A DNA stretch of 64,000 bases. Source: Ignavibacteriales bacterium (lineage in GTDB: Bacteria; Bacteroidota; Ignavibacteria; Ignavibacteriales; Ignavibacteriaceae). Numbering within the stretch: the stretch's first letter is position 1; the number at the start of each line of letters is the position of its first letter. The DNA lies in contig JADJHL010000008.1 in the NCBI GenBank assembly GCA_016707585.1, forward strand, positions 894,423 through 958,422. Direction: 5' to 3'. Under the pieces are notes generated by a model. The model worked only from the letters and a program-made list of their open reading frames with translations. It made no database searches and was not told where the DNA came from. Below are positions 1-10,130 of this stretch, piece by piece. A program made the position numbers and the translations under genes.

Positions 1-1145
1 TCTTCGTACTCGTTTTTGTTCAATTCGTAAGTGGATTTTGGAGTTTCAAGTATCATTAAAATCTTTTTGGTGGGACACGAGAATTCAAACAACTGGTAAA
101 TGTTTTTGTTGTCAATCAGTTTATCTGAGAAACGAACTTCACTTTTATATTTTTCTTTATTTTTTAATGGCTCAACAAAATAGTTTTCAGCCGAATCACT
201 ATTTGTTATAGCGAAAAGCGAAACTGATGCACCAAGTTTAGCACTTAAATATTTGATTCCTTCGGTTTTAGATTTTACAAAATTTGATATTGAAATATTG
301 TCTAAGTTTTTCCACGTACTATCAAGTTTTATTTCATAATCATTCGAACTAATCAAAGTATTTACCTCTTTTTGGTTCTCAAAATTCCCATTCAAAAATC
401 TATAAATTGATTCAGCATTTGTTATCTGTGGATTTTTAGTCGCAATTGTTAAACTTCTAACTTCTTTTACTACCAAACTATCAAAAAGATTTATTTCACT
501 TGAATAATTATTATGGGCAACATCAAACCTGAAAATATCCTTTGAAGTTTTGCTTGTCTTGGATGCTGGATAAAAAATATTTGTAACAATTGCAGTATCA
601 GAAATTACAGAAATAACTTGTTCTGCTTCTTTACTCGGAGTTTTTATTTTTATAAACTGTCTAAAAACTAATTCTGAAGAATATTGTTCAAGTGAATAAT
701 ATGAAACTCTGTTAAGTTCAATTACATCTTTGGAATTAAAACTCTCGCTTATAACTGCAAAAATTCTTGAACCGGACTTTTTAAAATTTAGGTTAAGATA
801 ACCGTTTAATGATTCGTCCTTTAAAATTAAATTTAAATCTTTATCGACAATCGCAAATAAATTGTATACAGGATTTTGATTTTCTAAAAGCAAAGTGTAG
901 TAGTTAGAATTATTTATTTCTACGCTATCAATTTCAATCTTATTAAATGATGAAAGCGCAGCATCAAAAGTGATTAATCCTTCAAGAGTTTTTTTGTTTT
1001 TTTCATCACCTTTAATAGAGTTTGTAACAAGATCAAGAAACGATTTACCAGTAAATACAAATGGTTTTTCTCCATCTTTTTCTTTACAGCCAGTAATTCC
1101 AATTAATAATGTAACAACGAGAAATAATATTATTTGATTTTTCAT
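1..1145 (-). CDS. Partial lipoprotein of unknown function (runs off the window start)
   Basis: The reading frame starts with ATG at 1145 and stays open to base 1, so about 381 residues are visible and the C-terminus is missing. The N-terminus is a lipoprotein signal: MKNQ, a hydrophobic run, then LIGITGC with the lipidated Cys near residue 20. The mature part is charged, Asn/Lys/Ser rich and has no motif I recognise; its alternating pattern suggests beta structure. It lies 43 bases downstream of the L,D-transpeptidase on the same strand and is probably the third gene of uvrC-ldt-lipoprotein. Envelope location is supported by the lipobox; function is unknown. Confidence 0.8.
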   Translation of the reverse strand, partial: MKNQIILFLVVTLLIGITGCKEKDGEKPFVFTGKSFLDLVTNSIKGDEKNKKTLEGLITFDAALSSFNKIEIDSVEINNSNYYTLLLENQNPVYNLFAIVDKDLNLILKDESLNGYLNLNFKKSGSRIFAVISESFNSKDVIELNRVSYYSLEQYSSELVFRQFIKIKTPSKEAEQVISVISDTAIVTNIFYPASKTSKTSKDIFRFDVAHNNYSSEINLFDSLVVKEVRSLTIATKNPQITNAESIYRFLNGNFENQKEVNTLISSNDYEIKLDSTWKNLDNISISNFVKSKTEGIKYLSAKLGASVSLFAITNSDSAENYFVEPLKNKEKYKSEVRFSDKLIDNKNIYQLFEFSCPTKKILMILETPKSTYELNKNEYE

Positions 1146-1188
1146 ATTCGTTAAAAATTAGTTATTCAAAGATACGAATTCAAATCGT

Positions 1189-2070
1189 TTAATCTGATAT
1201 TTCCTGAATTGGAATTTGTGGCCAATTTCTTCTTCCAAAATCTTTACTAACTAGACAACCTTTATTCAAATATATTCTTTCAAATTCTCTTGGTTGAGGA
1301 TTTACTTCTTCAATAAACAAATAATCTGGTTTTAAAATTTGCCTGATATTTATTTTACTGCCATCACCAATTGGTAAACCAGGGTGAGTAACATTTTTAT
1401 TATCAATTAAAAGTTTTGCATTTGGTTTTAAGAAATATTCTCCTTTATATAGATTATCAATTCGATTTGTTACAAGATTTTTTAATTCCTGGTATTCCAA
1501 ATATTGCAGATCAGGATCATTCTTTTCTGCAAAGCCAATAAAAACAGCAGGATTACCACTATGAACAACAACTGGAGTTCCAAACTTAACTTTTCCATAA
1601 ATATCTTTTGCATCTTCTTTGCTAACTCTAACACAACCGTGTGATGAACGTTTTACACCTAAATATTTGTAGTAACTTTTTCCTGCTAGTGCATGAAATC
1701 CAACTCCCCAATTAAAAGTCATAAAGTGTAACATGAGTGTGCTATCAAATTGAACAGAATGCCAGCGCTCAGCTTTAAACTGAATTGCAAACACACCTTC
1801 TTTAGTCTCGATTCCTTCTTTAATTTTTGCTGTTCCTGTTGAAACTCCAAATGATTTTACTGAATCAAATCTGGAATGTAGATAAGACATTTGTTTTGTT
1901 AGATCAACTTCAAGAAAATAATCTTGTGTTGTAAATAAAGTATCCTTAAGTGATGAATAATTTATTTTAAATTTTAATTTTTCTTCATCTACATTTGATG
2001 ATTGATTTTTCTTGTCATCAATTGCAAATAAATTGACCGTAACTAATAGAAGGAATAAAAAATGTTTCAT
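1189..2070 (-). CDS. L,D-transpeptidase (YkuD family), secreted
   Basis: This 293-residue protein has an N-terminal signal sequence (MKHFLFLLLVTVNLFA) and a YkuD catalytic domain around residues 50-170. The signature is complete: His126, then SHGCVR with His144, Gly145 and nucleophile Cys146. Such enzymes form 3-3 crosslinks in peptidoglycan or attach proteins to it, acting in the periplasm through a cysteine acyl-enzyme. The roughly 120 residues after the domain match nothing I recognise. Its ATG directly follows the uvrC stop codon with no gap, so the two are probably co-transcribed. The exact reaction (crosslinking or anchoring) cannot be told from sequence. Confidence 0.9.
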   Translation of the reverse strand: MKHFLFLLLVTVNLFAIDDKKNQSSNVDEEKLKFKINYSSLKDTLFTTQDYFLEVDLTKQMSYLHSRFDSVKSFGVSTGTAKIKEGIETKEGVFAIQFKAERWHSVQFDSTLMLHFMTFNWGVGFHALAGKSYYKYLGVKRSSHGCVRVSKEDAKDIYGKVKFGTPVVVHSGNPAVFIGFAEKNDPDLQYLEYQELKNLVTNRIDNLYKGEYFLKPNAKLLIDNKNVTHPGLPIGDGSKINIRQILKPDYLFIEEVNPQPREFERIYLNKGCLVSKDFGRRNWPQIPIQEISD

Positions 2071-3894
2071 TTAAGTTTTTTCTATTTTAAAATAATTTAA
2101 TAATACTGCTGTTTTTTTCTTTCCAACAACTTCTTCAAGCTCTTGTTGTGTTGATTTCTTTAATGATTCCAGGCTACCAAACTTTTCAAGTAAAAGTTTT
2201 GCTGTTTCAGTTCCAATTCCTTTAATATCTGTAAGCTCTGATTTAATAATTCTTTTACTTCTTCTTTCACGATGAAAAGTAATTGCAAAACGATGTGCTT
2301 CATCACGAACTTGCTGGAGTAATTTTAATCCTGAAGAAGTTTTTGGTATTAACTCGGGATCAGAATTATTTGGAAAAAAAACTTCTTCGAGTCTTTTTGC
2401 TAAACCAATAATATTGTAATCTTTAAAACCAAGGTTATCTAGTATCTCAACTGCGCTGGAAAGCTGTCCTTTACCACCATCAACCATAATCAAATCAGGT
2501 AAAGCTTGATGCTCTTCTTGCAATCTTGAATATCTTCGTTCAATAACTTCGCGCATACTTGAAAAATCATCCGGACCTTCAACAGTTTTTATGATAAACT
2601 TTCTATACAAACTTTTCTTTGGTTTTCCATCTTCAAACACAACCATACTTGCAACACTATCTGTTCCTTGTAAGTTGGAAATATCAAAACACTCAATTTT
2701 TCTGGGAAGAGTTTTTAATCTTAAATCTCTTTGCAAAGCTGAAACTGAATAAGAAACATTTCCAAGATTTTTCATTTTTTGAAGTTGGATTTCTTTCAGT
2801 TGAAGAATCGCATTTTCTTTGCACATTTTTATTAGAGATTTTAAATCACCTCGTTGCGGAACAATAATTTTAACTTTCTTTTCACTTTTGGTTCTTAACC
2901 ACTCAATTAAAACTTCTTCATCATTTGGCTTAACTTCAAGTACTATTTCTTTTGGAATTTCTGTTAGCTCGCCGTAATAATATTTTATTGCAGAAGAATA
3001 AATTTCTTCTATATCTTCACCTTCTTCAATTGAAAGTTTAAGCTGTTTTTTACCAATTAACTTTCCATCACGAATATTAAAAACAGCACAGGTTGAATCT
3101 TTACCTTCATAAGCAATGGATATAATATCTCTATCATCAAAATCATCACTTACAATTTTTTGTTTTGATGAAATAGAACTAAGCTGATCAATTTTATCAC
3201 GGAGTTCCGCAGCTTTTTCAAACTCAAGATTATCAACAGATTTTTGCATTTTTGATTTCAAATCTTTTATCAAATCATCTGTTTTACCTTTTAACAGTTT
3301 GATAACTTCATCAACCATTTCGTTATAAGCTTTTGCCGAGATTAAGTTCTCACAAGGTCCATCACATTTTTTTATATGATAATCTAAACAGACTTTAAAC
3401 TTTTTAGCATTAATATTTTCTTCAGTCAAATCCAGTTTGCAGCTTCTTATCTTAAATATTTTATTGATCATTCCAAGTGAAGCCTTCATACTTCTTACAT
3501 CAGTATAAGGACCAAAGTATTTTGAGCCATCATTGTAAACGCTTCTTGTAGGATAAATTCTCGGAAACAATTCGTTTGTTACTTTAATAAATGGAAATGA
3601 TTTATCATCTTTTAGATTTACATTATATCGCGGCTTAAGCTGTTTGATTAAATTGTTTTCAAGAATCAATGCTTCAAGTTCAGAATCAGTTACAACAAGC
3701 TGAAAATCTTCTATCTTACTTACTAATGCAACAGTTTTTGCAGAGCCGGGATTTTCCTGGAAGTAACTTCTAACTCTATTTTTTAAATTTTTTGCTTTAC
3801 CAACATATATAACTTTACCATTCTTGTTTAAGAACTGGTAAACGCCAGGCGATGTTGGCAAGTTTTTTAAGTTAGTTTCTAATTTTGGATTCAT
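2071..3894 (-). CDS. uvrC: UvrABC excinuclease subunit C
   Basis: This is a full-length UvrC (607 residues), which makes both incisions around bulky DNA lesions bound by UvrA-UvrB. Domains in order: GIY-YIG nuclease at residues about 13-90 (SPGVYQF, then VIYVGKAKNLKNRVRSYF), a Cys cluster near 150-180, the UVR motif that contacts UvrB near 210-245 (LEFEKAAELRDKI), the RNase H-like second nuclease with ECFDISNLQG near 400, and tandem helix-hairpin-helix motifs at the C-terminus (LTDIKGIGTETAKLL). Nothing is missing. It heads an apparent operon with the L,D-transpeptidase; a functional link between the two is not obvious. Confidence 0.97.
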   Translation of the reverse strand: MNPKLETNLKNLPTSPGVYQFLNKNGKVIYVGKAKNLKNRVRSYFQENPGSAKTVALVSKIEDFQLVVTDSELEALILENNLIKQLKPRYNVNLKDDKSFPFIKVTNELFPRIYPTRSVYNDGSKYFGPYTDVRSMKASLGMINKIFKIRSCKLDLTEENINAKKFKVCLDYHIKKCDGPCENLISAKAYNEMVDEVIKLLKGKTDDLIKDLKSKMQKSVDNLEFEKAAELRDKIDQLSSISSKQKIVSDDFDDRDIISIAYEGKDSTCAVFNIRDGKLIGKKQLKLSIEEGEDIEEIYSSAIKYYYGELTEIPKEIVLEVKPNDEEVLIEWLRTKSEKKVKIIVPQRGDLKSLIKMCKENAILQLKEIQLQKMKNLGNVSYSVSALQRDLRLKTLPRKIECFDISNLQGTDSVASMVVFEDGKPKKSLYRKFIIKTVEGPDDFSSMREVIERRYSRLQEEHQALPDLIMVDGGKGQLSSAVEILDNLGFKDYNIIGLAKRLEEVFFPNNSDPELIPKTSSGLKLLQQVRDEAHRFAITFHRERRSKRIIKSELTDIKGIGTETAKLLLEKFGSLESLKKSTQQELEEVVGKKKTAVLLNYFKIEKT

Positions 3895-3918
3895 TGTTTT
3901 GGGATTACAAAATTCATT

Positions 3919-3954
3919 CCGATGATTTAATCAACAATTCAATTAAATCACCGG
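3919..3954. repeat. Imperfect inverted repeat between glgC and uvrC
   Basis: A 13-base arm at 3919-3931 (CCGATGATTTAAT) pairs with 3942-3954 around a 10-base loop, with one mismatch. It lies just past the glgC stop on the minus strand and before uvrC. There is only a short T-run beyond the stem, so it may be a weak terminator or RNA-stabilising hairpin for glgC, or a small dispersed palindrome. Confidence 0.5.
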
Positions 3955-3981
3955 AACTTCAGTATGATTATAAGACAAGTA

Positions 3982-5232
3982 TTACTTTTTTTCTTCAGGT
4001 AAGATAGAATTTTTGGCAATTACAACTATACCTGTATCAGTAACTGTAAATTTCTTTCTATCTCCTTCAGGATCAAACCCAACTTCATAACCTTCAGGTA
4101 TAACAACATTTTTATCAATTATAGCTCTTCGAATTCTTGCATGTCTTCCAATCGTAACGTTATTCATAATTATGGAATCAGTAACATAAGAATAACTGTT
4201 TACTTTTACATTCGAGCCAAGTAATGATCTTTCAACTAAACCTCCAGATACAATTGTACCATCACAAACAAGCGAATTAAGTGTTCTACCAACTCGTTCG
4301 CCTTCGTGTGATACTGTTTTTGCCGGTGGATATTGATACTGATAGGTTCTCAATGGCCAATCTGGATCGTAAAGATTAAAATCAGGGATTACACTAATCA
4401 AATCCATATTGGCTGCATAGTAACTATCGAGAGTTCCAATATCTTTCCAGTAAGGCTGATTTTTTTTATTCTCATCAAGAAACTTATAAGCAACCACTTT
4501 CATGCCTGCTTCTATCATATACGGAATTACATGCTGACCAAAATCATGATTCTTAAGTTTTTTACTATCCATTTCTTGCAGAACTTCTCTCAAGACATTA
4601 GCATTAAAAACATATATACCCATGTTTACAAAGGAATATCCAGGCTTATCAGGTATCTGGGGTGGGTTTGATGGTTTTTCGATAAAGGATTTTACATTAT
4701 ACTTTTCATCAACACCTACAATTCCAAATCTGCTAGCTTCATCTTTTGGAACGTCTATACAAGCGATGGAAAGATCAGCCGATAAATCGATATGATTATC
4801 AAGAAACTTTAAATAATCCATTTTATAAATATGATCACCGCCAAGAATTAAAACCCATTTTGCTTTTTTATCAGAAAATAAATTTAAATTTTGGTGGATT
4901 GCATTTGCAGTTCCAAGATACCATTCGTTGTTAAGTTTTCGTTGAGGTGGAACAGAATAAATAAATTCTCCAAGCTCAGGATTAAAAATGCTCCACGCTT
5001 CGTAAAGGTGCATATTTAACGAGTCAGATTTGTATTGAGTTAATACATAAACTCTTCTAAATCCTGAGTTTAAACAATTTGAAAGTGCAAAATCGATTAT
5101 ACGATACTTACCTCCAAAAGGAACTGCCGGTTTGCTTCTTACTGCAGTTAAAGGATGTAATCTCTCGCCCTGACCACCTGCCAGGATAACTGTAACTGTA
5201 TCTCTTAAGACTGAGGAACCTGGTGATATCAT
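3982..5232 (-). CDS. glgC: Glucose-1-phosphate adenylyltransferase
   Basis: GlgC makes ADP-glucose from glucose-1-phosphate and ATP, the committed step of bacterial glycogen synthesis. The 416-residue length is normal for the family. Visible signatures are the nucleotide-binding loop VILAGGQGERLHPLT near residues 15-30, KPAVPFGGKYRIIDFALSN, the catalytic GGDHIYKMDY near 130-140, and SFIEKP. The C-terminal third is a left-handed beta-helix-like region (SYVTDSIIMNNVTIGRHARI) that usually carries allosteric sites. An AAGGAG ribosome site precedes the ATG. It diverges from the M1 peptidase gene; no other glycogen gene is in the window. Confidence 0.96.
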   Translation of the reverse strand: MISPGSSVLRDTVTVILAGGQGERLHPLTAVRSKPAVPFGGKYRIIDFALSNCLNSGFRRVYVLTQYKSDSLNMHLYEAWSIFNPELGEFIYSVPPQRKLNNEWYLGTANAIHQNLNLFSDKKAKWVLILGGDHIYKMDYLKFLDNHIDLSADLSIACIDVPKDEASRFGIVGVDEKYNVKSFIEKPSNPPQIPDKPGYSFVNMGIYVFNANVLREVLQEMDSKKLKNHDFGQHVIPYMIEAGMKVVAYKFLDENKKNQPYWKDIGTLDSYYAANMDLISVIPDFNLYDPDWPLRTYQYQYPPAKTVSHEGERVGRTLNSLVCDGTIVSGGLVERSLLGSNVKVNSYSYVTDSIIMNNVTIGRHARIRRAIIDKNVVIPEGYEVGFDPEGDRKKFTVTDTGIVVIAKNSILPEEKK

Positions 5233-5350
5233 AGACTCTCCTTAAATTCGTTCTAAATATATTGAAATATCATTTGTTTGGCAATTAAACAAATAGTTAA
5301 ATTATTTTTGTTTATTCTAAATCATTTTTAATAAGAAAGTATTGTTGCGG

Positions 5351-7022
5351 ATGAAATTTCAGTTAAAAGTATTAATGTTAAGTCTTTTGGTTTTCAATTC
5401 CATTGCTGTTTTTGGTCAGAGTTATTTAAAAAACAAAGAATCAAACGATAGAAAATATTTTGTTAGTGATTTTCAAAAAAGTATTGATATACTTAAGTAT
5501 GACTTATCTTTTGATTTAAATACTAAAGAAAATATTCTTACCGGAGTTGCTAAACTAACTGCAACAAAAATTCTTGATTTTATACTTGAACATGAACCTA
5601 AACTTGAACTCAATATCGAACTTAATATTTATGATAACTTAGAGGTCTCAAGTGTAAAGATTTATGATGAACAGATCGATTTTAAACGAAAGAAAAATCG
5701 TTTGTTTATCAAAACAAAAAAAGTAATTCCGGATACTTTTGTTGTTGAGATTAAATATTCCGGAACTCCACAACGCGGCGGATTTGATGGATTTGTTTTC
5801 GGCTCCGTAAATGGAAATGATTTAGTTTACAATATTAGCGAACCAAATTATGCGTCAACTTGGTTCCCTTGTGATGATGATCCTTCCGATAAAGCAATGC
5901 TTGATGTTAGAATTACAAATGATTCTCAATTTGTTTCTATATCAAATGGAAAATTAATAGATGTAATTAATTCTGGATCAAAAAAAACTTATCATTATAA
6001 AACTTTTTATCCAATCTCGCCATATTTAATAGCAGTTTATTCTGCTCCATACAAGACTTTTAGTGATGTTTATGTTAGCCTCGATGGAAGCGACTCAATG
6101 CAAGTTAATTATTACGCAATGCCAGAACATTTTGATGATGCTAAAATAGATTTTGGTGAACATGTTGATTATCTGCAAACACTTTCAAAAATTTTTGGCG
6201 AATATCCTTTTATAAAAGAAAAATATGGAGTTGCAGAATTTCTATGGAATTACGGTGCGATGGAAAATCAAACAATAACCGGAGTTGGTTATAACTTTAT
6301 TGGTGGAAATAATTATTTACGTGATACTTATGTTCACGAGCTTGCTCATCATTGGTGGGGAAATTCTGTTGGACCAAAAACCTGGAATGATATCTGGCTT
6401 AACGAAGGTTTTGCAACTTATTCTGAGGCTCTTATACAATGAAGCAAAGAATGGTAAAGATGCACTCAAATCAACAATGCAAAGTAAGTTTAGTAATTAT
6501 TTTAGAGGAACTTTATACGCACCAAAAGATTTATTTGGTGAAACAATTTATGAGAAAGGCGCTTGGGTTTTGCATATGTTAAGATATGAAATTGGTGATA
6601 GCAATTTCTTTTCTGTTCTTCATACTTATTATGATACTTATAAGTATTCAAATGCTTCTGTAGAGGATTTTAAATCCGTTTGTGAAAAAATTTCCGGACA
6701 AAATCTAGATAAATTTTTTGATCAATGGGTTTATACCGGAACTGATAATATTTTTTGTTCCTACACTTTTGAAATCTTAAAAACCGAAAATGGAAGTGAA
6801 TGTACAATTAAACTTTACCAGGAACCACAGGATTATGAGGAATTCCATTTCCCATTAGAGATTGAATTTCAGTTTGCTGATGGAACTAATGAAATCCAGA
6901 AAGTTTATGTGGATGAAATTGAAGAAAATTATAAGTTTAGTTTTGATAAAAAAGTTGAAACTATTTCGCTCGATCCTGACTCTAAATTGTTAGCAACTTT
7001 CGAAAAGTCTTATTCTAAGTAA
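5351..7022 (+). CDS. M1-family zinc aminopeptidase, split by one frameshift
   Basis: Two overlapping reading frames (5351-6442 and an open frame ending at 7022) together give a roughly 555-residue M1 metallopeptidase, exported by its signal peptide (MKFQLKVLMLSLLVFNSIAVFG). The first half holds GAMEN (as YGAMENQTITG), the zinc site HELAHHWWGN and the second Glu in WLNEGFATYSEA. The second half continues naturally (YNEAKNGKDAL, YEKGAWVLHMLRYEIG). The break is at about 6431-6436, where one extra base or two missing bases within CTTATACAAT cause a premature TGA. Both halves are conserved, so a sequencing error is likelier than gene decay. The start is ATG 5351 rather than the upstream TTG 5342. 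Substrates are unknown. Confidence 0.88.
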
Positions 7023-7087
7023 AGATTGAGTATGTTTTATTTCTTTTATCATATCACTAAATTTCTATCAACTAAAATTGATACTCT

Positions 7088-7810
7088 GTGAATAAAACTT
7101 ATCTGTTCATTTCCGACATACATCTTGGTCTTCAATCAAAAGAGATTGAAAACAAAAAGGAAAGACTTCTTGTAAAGTTTCTTGAGTTTGCAAAAGAAAA
7201 CTGCGATGAACTTTTTATTGTTGGTGATCTTTTTGATTACTGGTTTGAGTATAAACGTGTTTATCAAAAAGGAAATTTTAGAACATTAACAGCATTACAG
7301 GATTTAACTGAAAAGGGAATTAAAGTTCATTACTTTATTGGTAATCACGATTTCTTTCATAAAGATTTTTTTGAAAAAGAAATTGGTGTTACTCTTTATC
7401 CAAACGGAAAAGAATTTTTACTAAACGGCAAAAAGTTTTTTATTGGTCATGGTGATGGATTAGTGAAAAACGATTTAGGTTATAATATTCTTAAAAAGAT
7501 TTTACGCAGTCCTTTTACACAATGGTTGTATGGATTGATTCATCCTGATCTTGGAGTTGCAATTGCAAGCGGCACAAGTAAATCAAGCAGAGATTATACA
7601 ACCAAAAAAGATTACGGCGAAGAAGATGGATTGTTTGATGCTGCAAAATCATTTATAGATAAAGGTAATGATTTTGTATTGTTTGGGCATTTACATAAAA
7701 AATGTTTTAATGAATATAAAAATGGTATTTATGTTAATTTAGGTTCGTGGATTGATCAACCTTGTTATGGTAAGTTTACAGATAAATTTGAAATCATTGA
7801 TTGGAAATAA
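7088..7810 (+). CDS. lpxH: UDP-2,3-diacylglucosamine diphosphatase (LpxH-like metallophosphoesterase)
   Basis: This 240-residue calcineurin-like phosphoesterase carries all metal-binding motifs: FISDIHLG (Asp10, His12), GDLFDYW (Asp47), GNHDFF (Asn86, His87, Asp88), GHGDG (His121) and a C-terminal FGHLHKK. The FDYWFEYK stretch and length are typical of LpxH, which hydrolyses UDP-2,3-diacylglucosamine to lipid X in the fourth step of lipid A synthesis at the inner membrane. It begins with GTG at 7088. The PBP gene follows after 21 bases, so these two envelope genes are probably co-transcribed. A different nucleotide-sugar pyrophosphatase in the same superfamily is the main alternative. Confidence 0.85.
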   Translation: MNKTYLFISDIHLGLQSKEIENKKERLLVKFLEFAKENCDELFIVGDLFDYWFEYKRVYQKGNFRTLTALQDLTEKGIKVHYFIGNHDFFHKDFFEKEIGVTLYPNGKEFLLNGKKFFIGHGDGLVKNDLGYNILKKILRSPFTQWLYGLIHPDLGVAIASGTSKSSRDYTTKKDYGEEDGLFDAAKSFIDKGNDFVLFGHLHKKCFNEYKNGIYVNLGSWIDQPCYGKFTDKFEIIDWK

Positions 7811-7831
7811 AACCAAAAGAACTTTTAAGCT

Positions 7832-10057
7832 ATGGCTAAAACAAATTTCAAAAAAAATAATAACAACAAGAAAAAATTGTATATCTGGGGAACTATAGTT
7901 TTTCTTTTCCTTGCACTCGCAATCTACACTTATAGTGGAGTTCCATCTTTAGATGAACTTGAAAATCCAAAACCACCACTTGCAAGCAGAGTTTTTTCTG
8001 CAGATGGTGAATTGATTGGACAATTTTTTATTGAGAATAGAATTGCAACTGATTTAGACAGCTTACCGCCTTATGTTATAAAAGCTTTAGTTGCAACTGA
8101 AGATAGAAATTTTTATGATCATTGGGGTGTTGATATACCTCGTTTCTTTAAAGCAATGATCAAAAATCTTTTCTCACTTTCATTAAGAGAAGGTGCAAGT
8201 ACAATTACACAACAGCTTGCAAAAAATCTTTACTCACTTAAAGAGGGAAGAGAAAACCCGCTCGATAAAGCAGTAAGAAAAGTTAGAGAATGGATTTCTG
8301 CAATTCAGATTGAACGCACTTTTACTAAGAATGAAATTGCTGAATTGTATTTAAATGTTTCTTACTTTGGAAGAAGTGCTTATGGAATTGAATCAGCAGC
8401 AAAAGTTTATTTTAACAAACGTGCAAAAGATTTAACACTGCCTGAAGCTGCATTATTTGTTGCGCTTCTTAAATCATCAGTTAATTATGATCCTGTTACA
8501 AGATATGAAACTGCTTTACAGCGCCGTAACCAGGTTATGTATAACATGGTTGATGTTGATATGCTTACTGAAGATGAATACAATCGTTTAAAGCAGCAAC
8601 CGATTCAATTAGCATCAGAAAAATTAAGCCATGTAAGATCAGAAGCTCCGCATTTTTTGGAATACATCCGACAGCAGATGACAACACTTGCGGATAAGTA
8701 TGGATATGATTTATATAGAGATGGTTTAAATATCTATACAACACTCGATCTTCGAATGCAGAGAATTGCAAACCGTTCTGCTAAAAAACATATCGCTGAA
8801 TATCAAACATTGTTTGATAAAAACTGGAAATGGGATAGTAATAAAAGTTTATTAACTGATCTTCTTGATAAAGCAATTAAAAATGATGCGCGTTATAAAA
8901 CAGTTACAAGCAGGGATGCAAAAGCAAAAATTTATAATCGATTAAAGTATGATGTTGATTTTGTTGACTCAGTAAAAAAAATTGCACAAACTGTTGAAGT
9001 TGGTTTTGTTGTTCTCGATCCCAAAACAGGATTTATTAAAACACTTGTCGGTGGAGAAAATCAAAACTTTGGTAGAGGATTAAATCACGTAACAGGAATC
9101 AGGAGACAGCCAGGTTCATCATTTAAACCTTTTGTTTATGCAACAGCTTTAGAAAATGGTTACACTCCTGCTAGTACAGTTTTAAATCAGCAGTTTAATT
9201 ATAACGGATGGTCTCCATCAAACGCAGGTAATGGTTACAGCGGATACGAAACTTTGCGCTGGGGTTTAGCAAATTCTGTTAACGTTATTGCAGGCAGATT
9301 GACCATTAGCGATATGGCTCCACCTTACCAGGTTGTAAAGTTTGCACAGCGAATGGGAATAAAATCTCATATGGATGCTTATCCATCTATCGCTCTTGGA
9401 ACTGTTGAAGTTACTCCACTTGAAATGGTTTCAGCAATGGGAACTTTTATTAATTCTGGTGTCCATGTTGATCCAATATCAATCATTAAGATTGAAGATA
9501 GAAATGGTGTTGTACTTGATGAATTTGTTCCTGAATCAGTTCAGGCAATTTCTCCGCAAACTTCTTCTATAATTGTAGATATGATGACTGATGTTATTAA
9601 CTATGGAACTGGTGCAGGAGTTAGAAGATATTTTCAATATCCAGCGGCTGGTAAAACCGGAACAACACAAAAGTTTTCTGATGCCTGGTTTGTTGGTGTT
9701 ACTCCCACAATGGTTGCAGGTGCCTGGGTTGGTTTTGATGATCATCGTGTTAAGTTTACAAATTGGTATGGGCAGGGAGGTAGAGCAGCTTTACCAATCT
9801 GGGCAATGTTTATGGAAGGTGCATACAAAGAACTAAAACTTCCATTAAAATATTTTACTTTGGCAAATGGAGTTGAGATGGCAACATTCTGTAAAGAAAG
9901 TATGAATCTTGGCGATGCAAAATTAGCTACAGATGCTTGTCCCGAAACTTATACTGATCTTATTAATTCTGGCAAAGCACCGGGATACTGTGAAATACAC
10001 GCTGGCAATGGTGGAAGAATAATCCACGAGAATAAAGATGCTGATAGTGAATGGTGA
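7832..10057 (+). CDS. Class A penicillin-binding protein (PBP1A-type glycosyltransferase/transpeptidase)
   Basis: This 741-residue bifunctional peptidoglycan synthase has a short cytoplasmic basic tail, one membrane anchor (LYIWGTIVFLFLALAIYTY), then a GT51 glycosyltransferase domain with catalytic Glu90 in ATEDRNFYDHWG and EGASTITQQLAKNL. The transpeptidase domain has SxxK at Ser429-Lys432 (PGSSFKPF), SxN at Ser482-Asn484 and KTGT at Lys608. It polymerises and crosslinks glycan strands on the periplasmic face. The extreme C-terminus has a Cys-containing tail (CPETY, GYCEIH). It follows lpxH closely. All catalytic residues are present. Confidence 0.96.
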   Translation: MAKTNFKKNNNNKKKLYIWGTIVFLFLALAIYTYSGVPSLDELENPKPPLASRVFSADGELIGQFFIENRIATDLDSLPPYVIKALVATEDRNFYDHWGVDIPRFFKAMIKNLFSLSLREGASTITQQLAKNLYSLKEGRENPLDKAVRKVREWISAIQIERTFTKNEIAELYLNVSYFGRSAYGIESAAKVYFNKRAKDLTLPEAALFVALLKSSVNYDPVTRYETALQRRNQVMYNMVDVDMLTEDEYNRLKQQPIQLASEKLSHVRSEAPHFLEYIRQQMTTLADKYGYDLYRDGLNIYTTLDLRMQRIANRSAKKHIAEYQTLFDKNWKWDSNKSLLTDLLDKAIKNDARYKTVTSRDAKAKIYNRLKYDVDFVDSVKKIAQTVEVGFVVLDPKTGFIKTLVGGENQNFGRGLNHVTGIRRQPGSSFKPFVYATALENGYTPASTVLNQQFNYNGWSPSNAGNGYSGYETLRWGLANSVNVIAGRLTISDMAPPYQVVKFAQRMGIKSHMDAYPSIALGTVEVTPLEMVSAMGTFINSGVHVDPISIIKIEDRNGVVLDEFVPESVQAISPQTSSIIVDMMTDVINYGTGAGVRRYFQYPAAGKTGTTQKFSDAWFVGVTPTMVAGAWVGFDDHRVKFTNWYGQGGRAALPIWAMFMEGAYKELKLPLKYFTLANGVEMATFCKESMNLGDAKLATDACPETYTDLINSGKAPGYCEIHAGNGGRIIHENKDADSEW

Positions 10058-10060
10058 GTT

Positions 10061-10096
10061 TAATGTACAATGTATAATTTACAATGTACAATTATT
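10061..10096. repeat. Small AT-rich palindromic repeat (TACATTGTAAATT family)
   Basis: After the PBP stop lies a self-complementary stretch built from TACAATGTACAATTA-like units. The same core occurs inverted at 10137-10170 and 10250-10287 next to tRNA-Leu, and a degenerate form at about 49868-49896 just upstream of tRNA-Ala. The copies look like a small dispersed repeat that favours tRNA flanks. Confidence 0.5.
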
Positions 10097-10130
10097 TTAA
10101 TTTTTTATTAGTTGAAGTTTACGATTTCCT

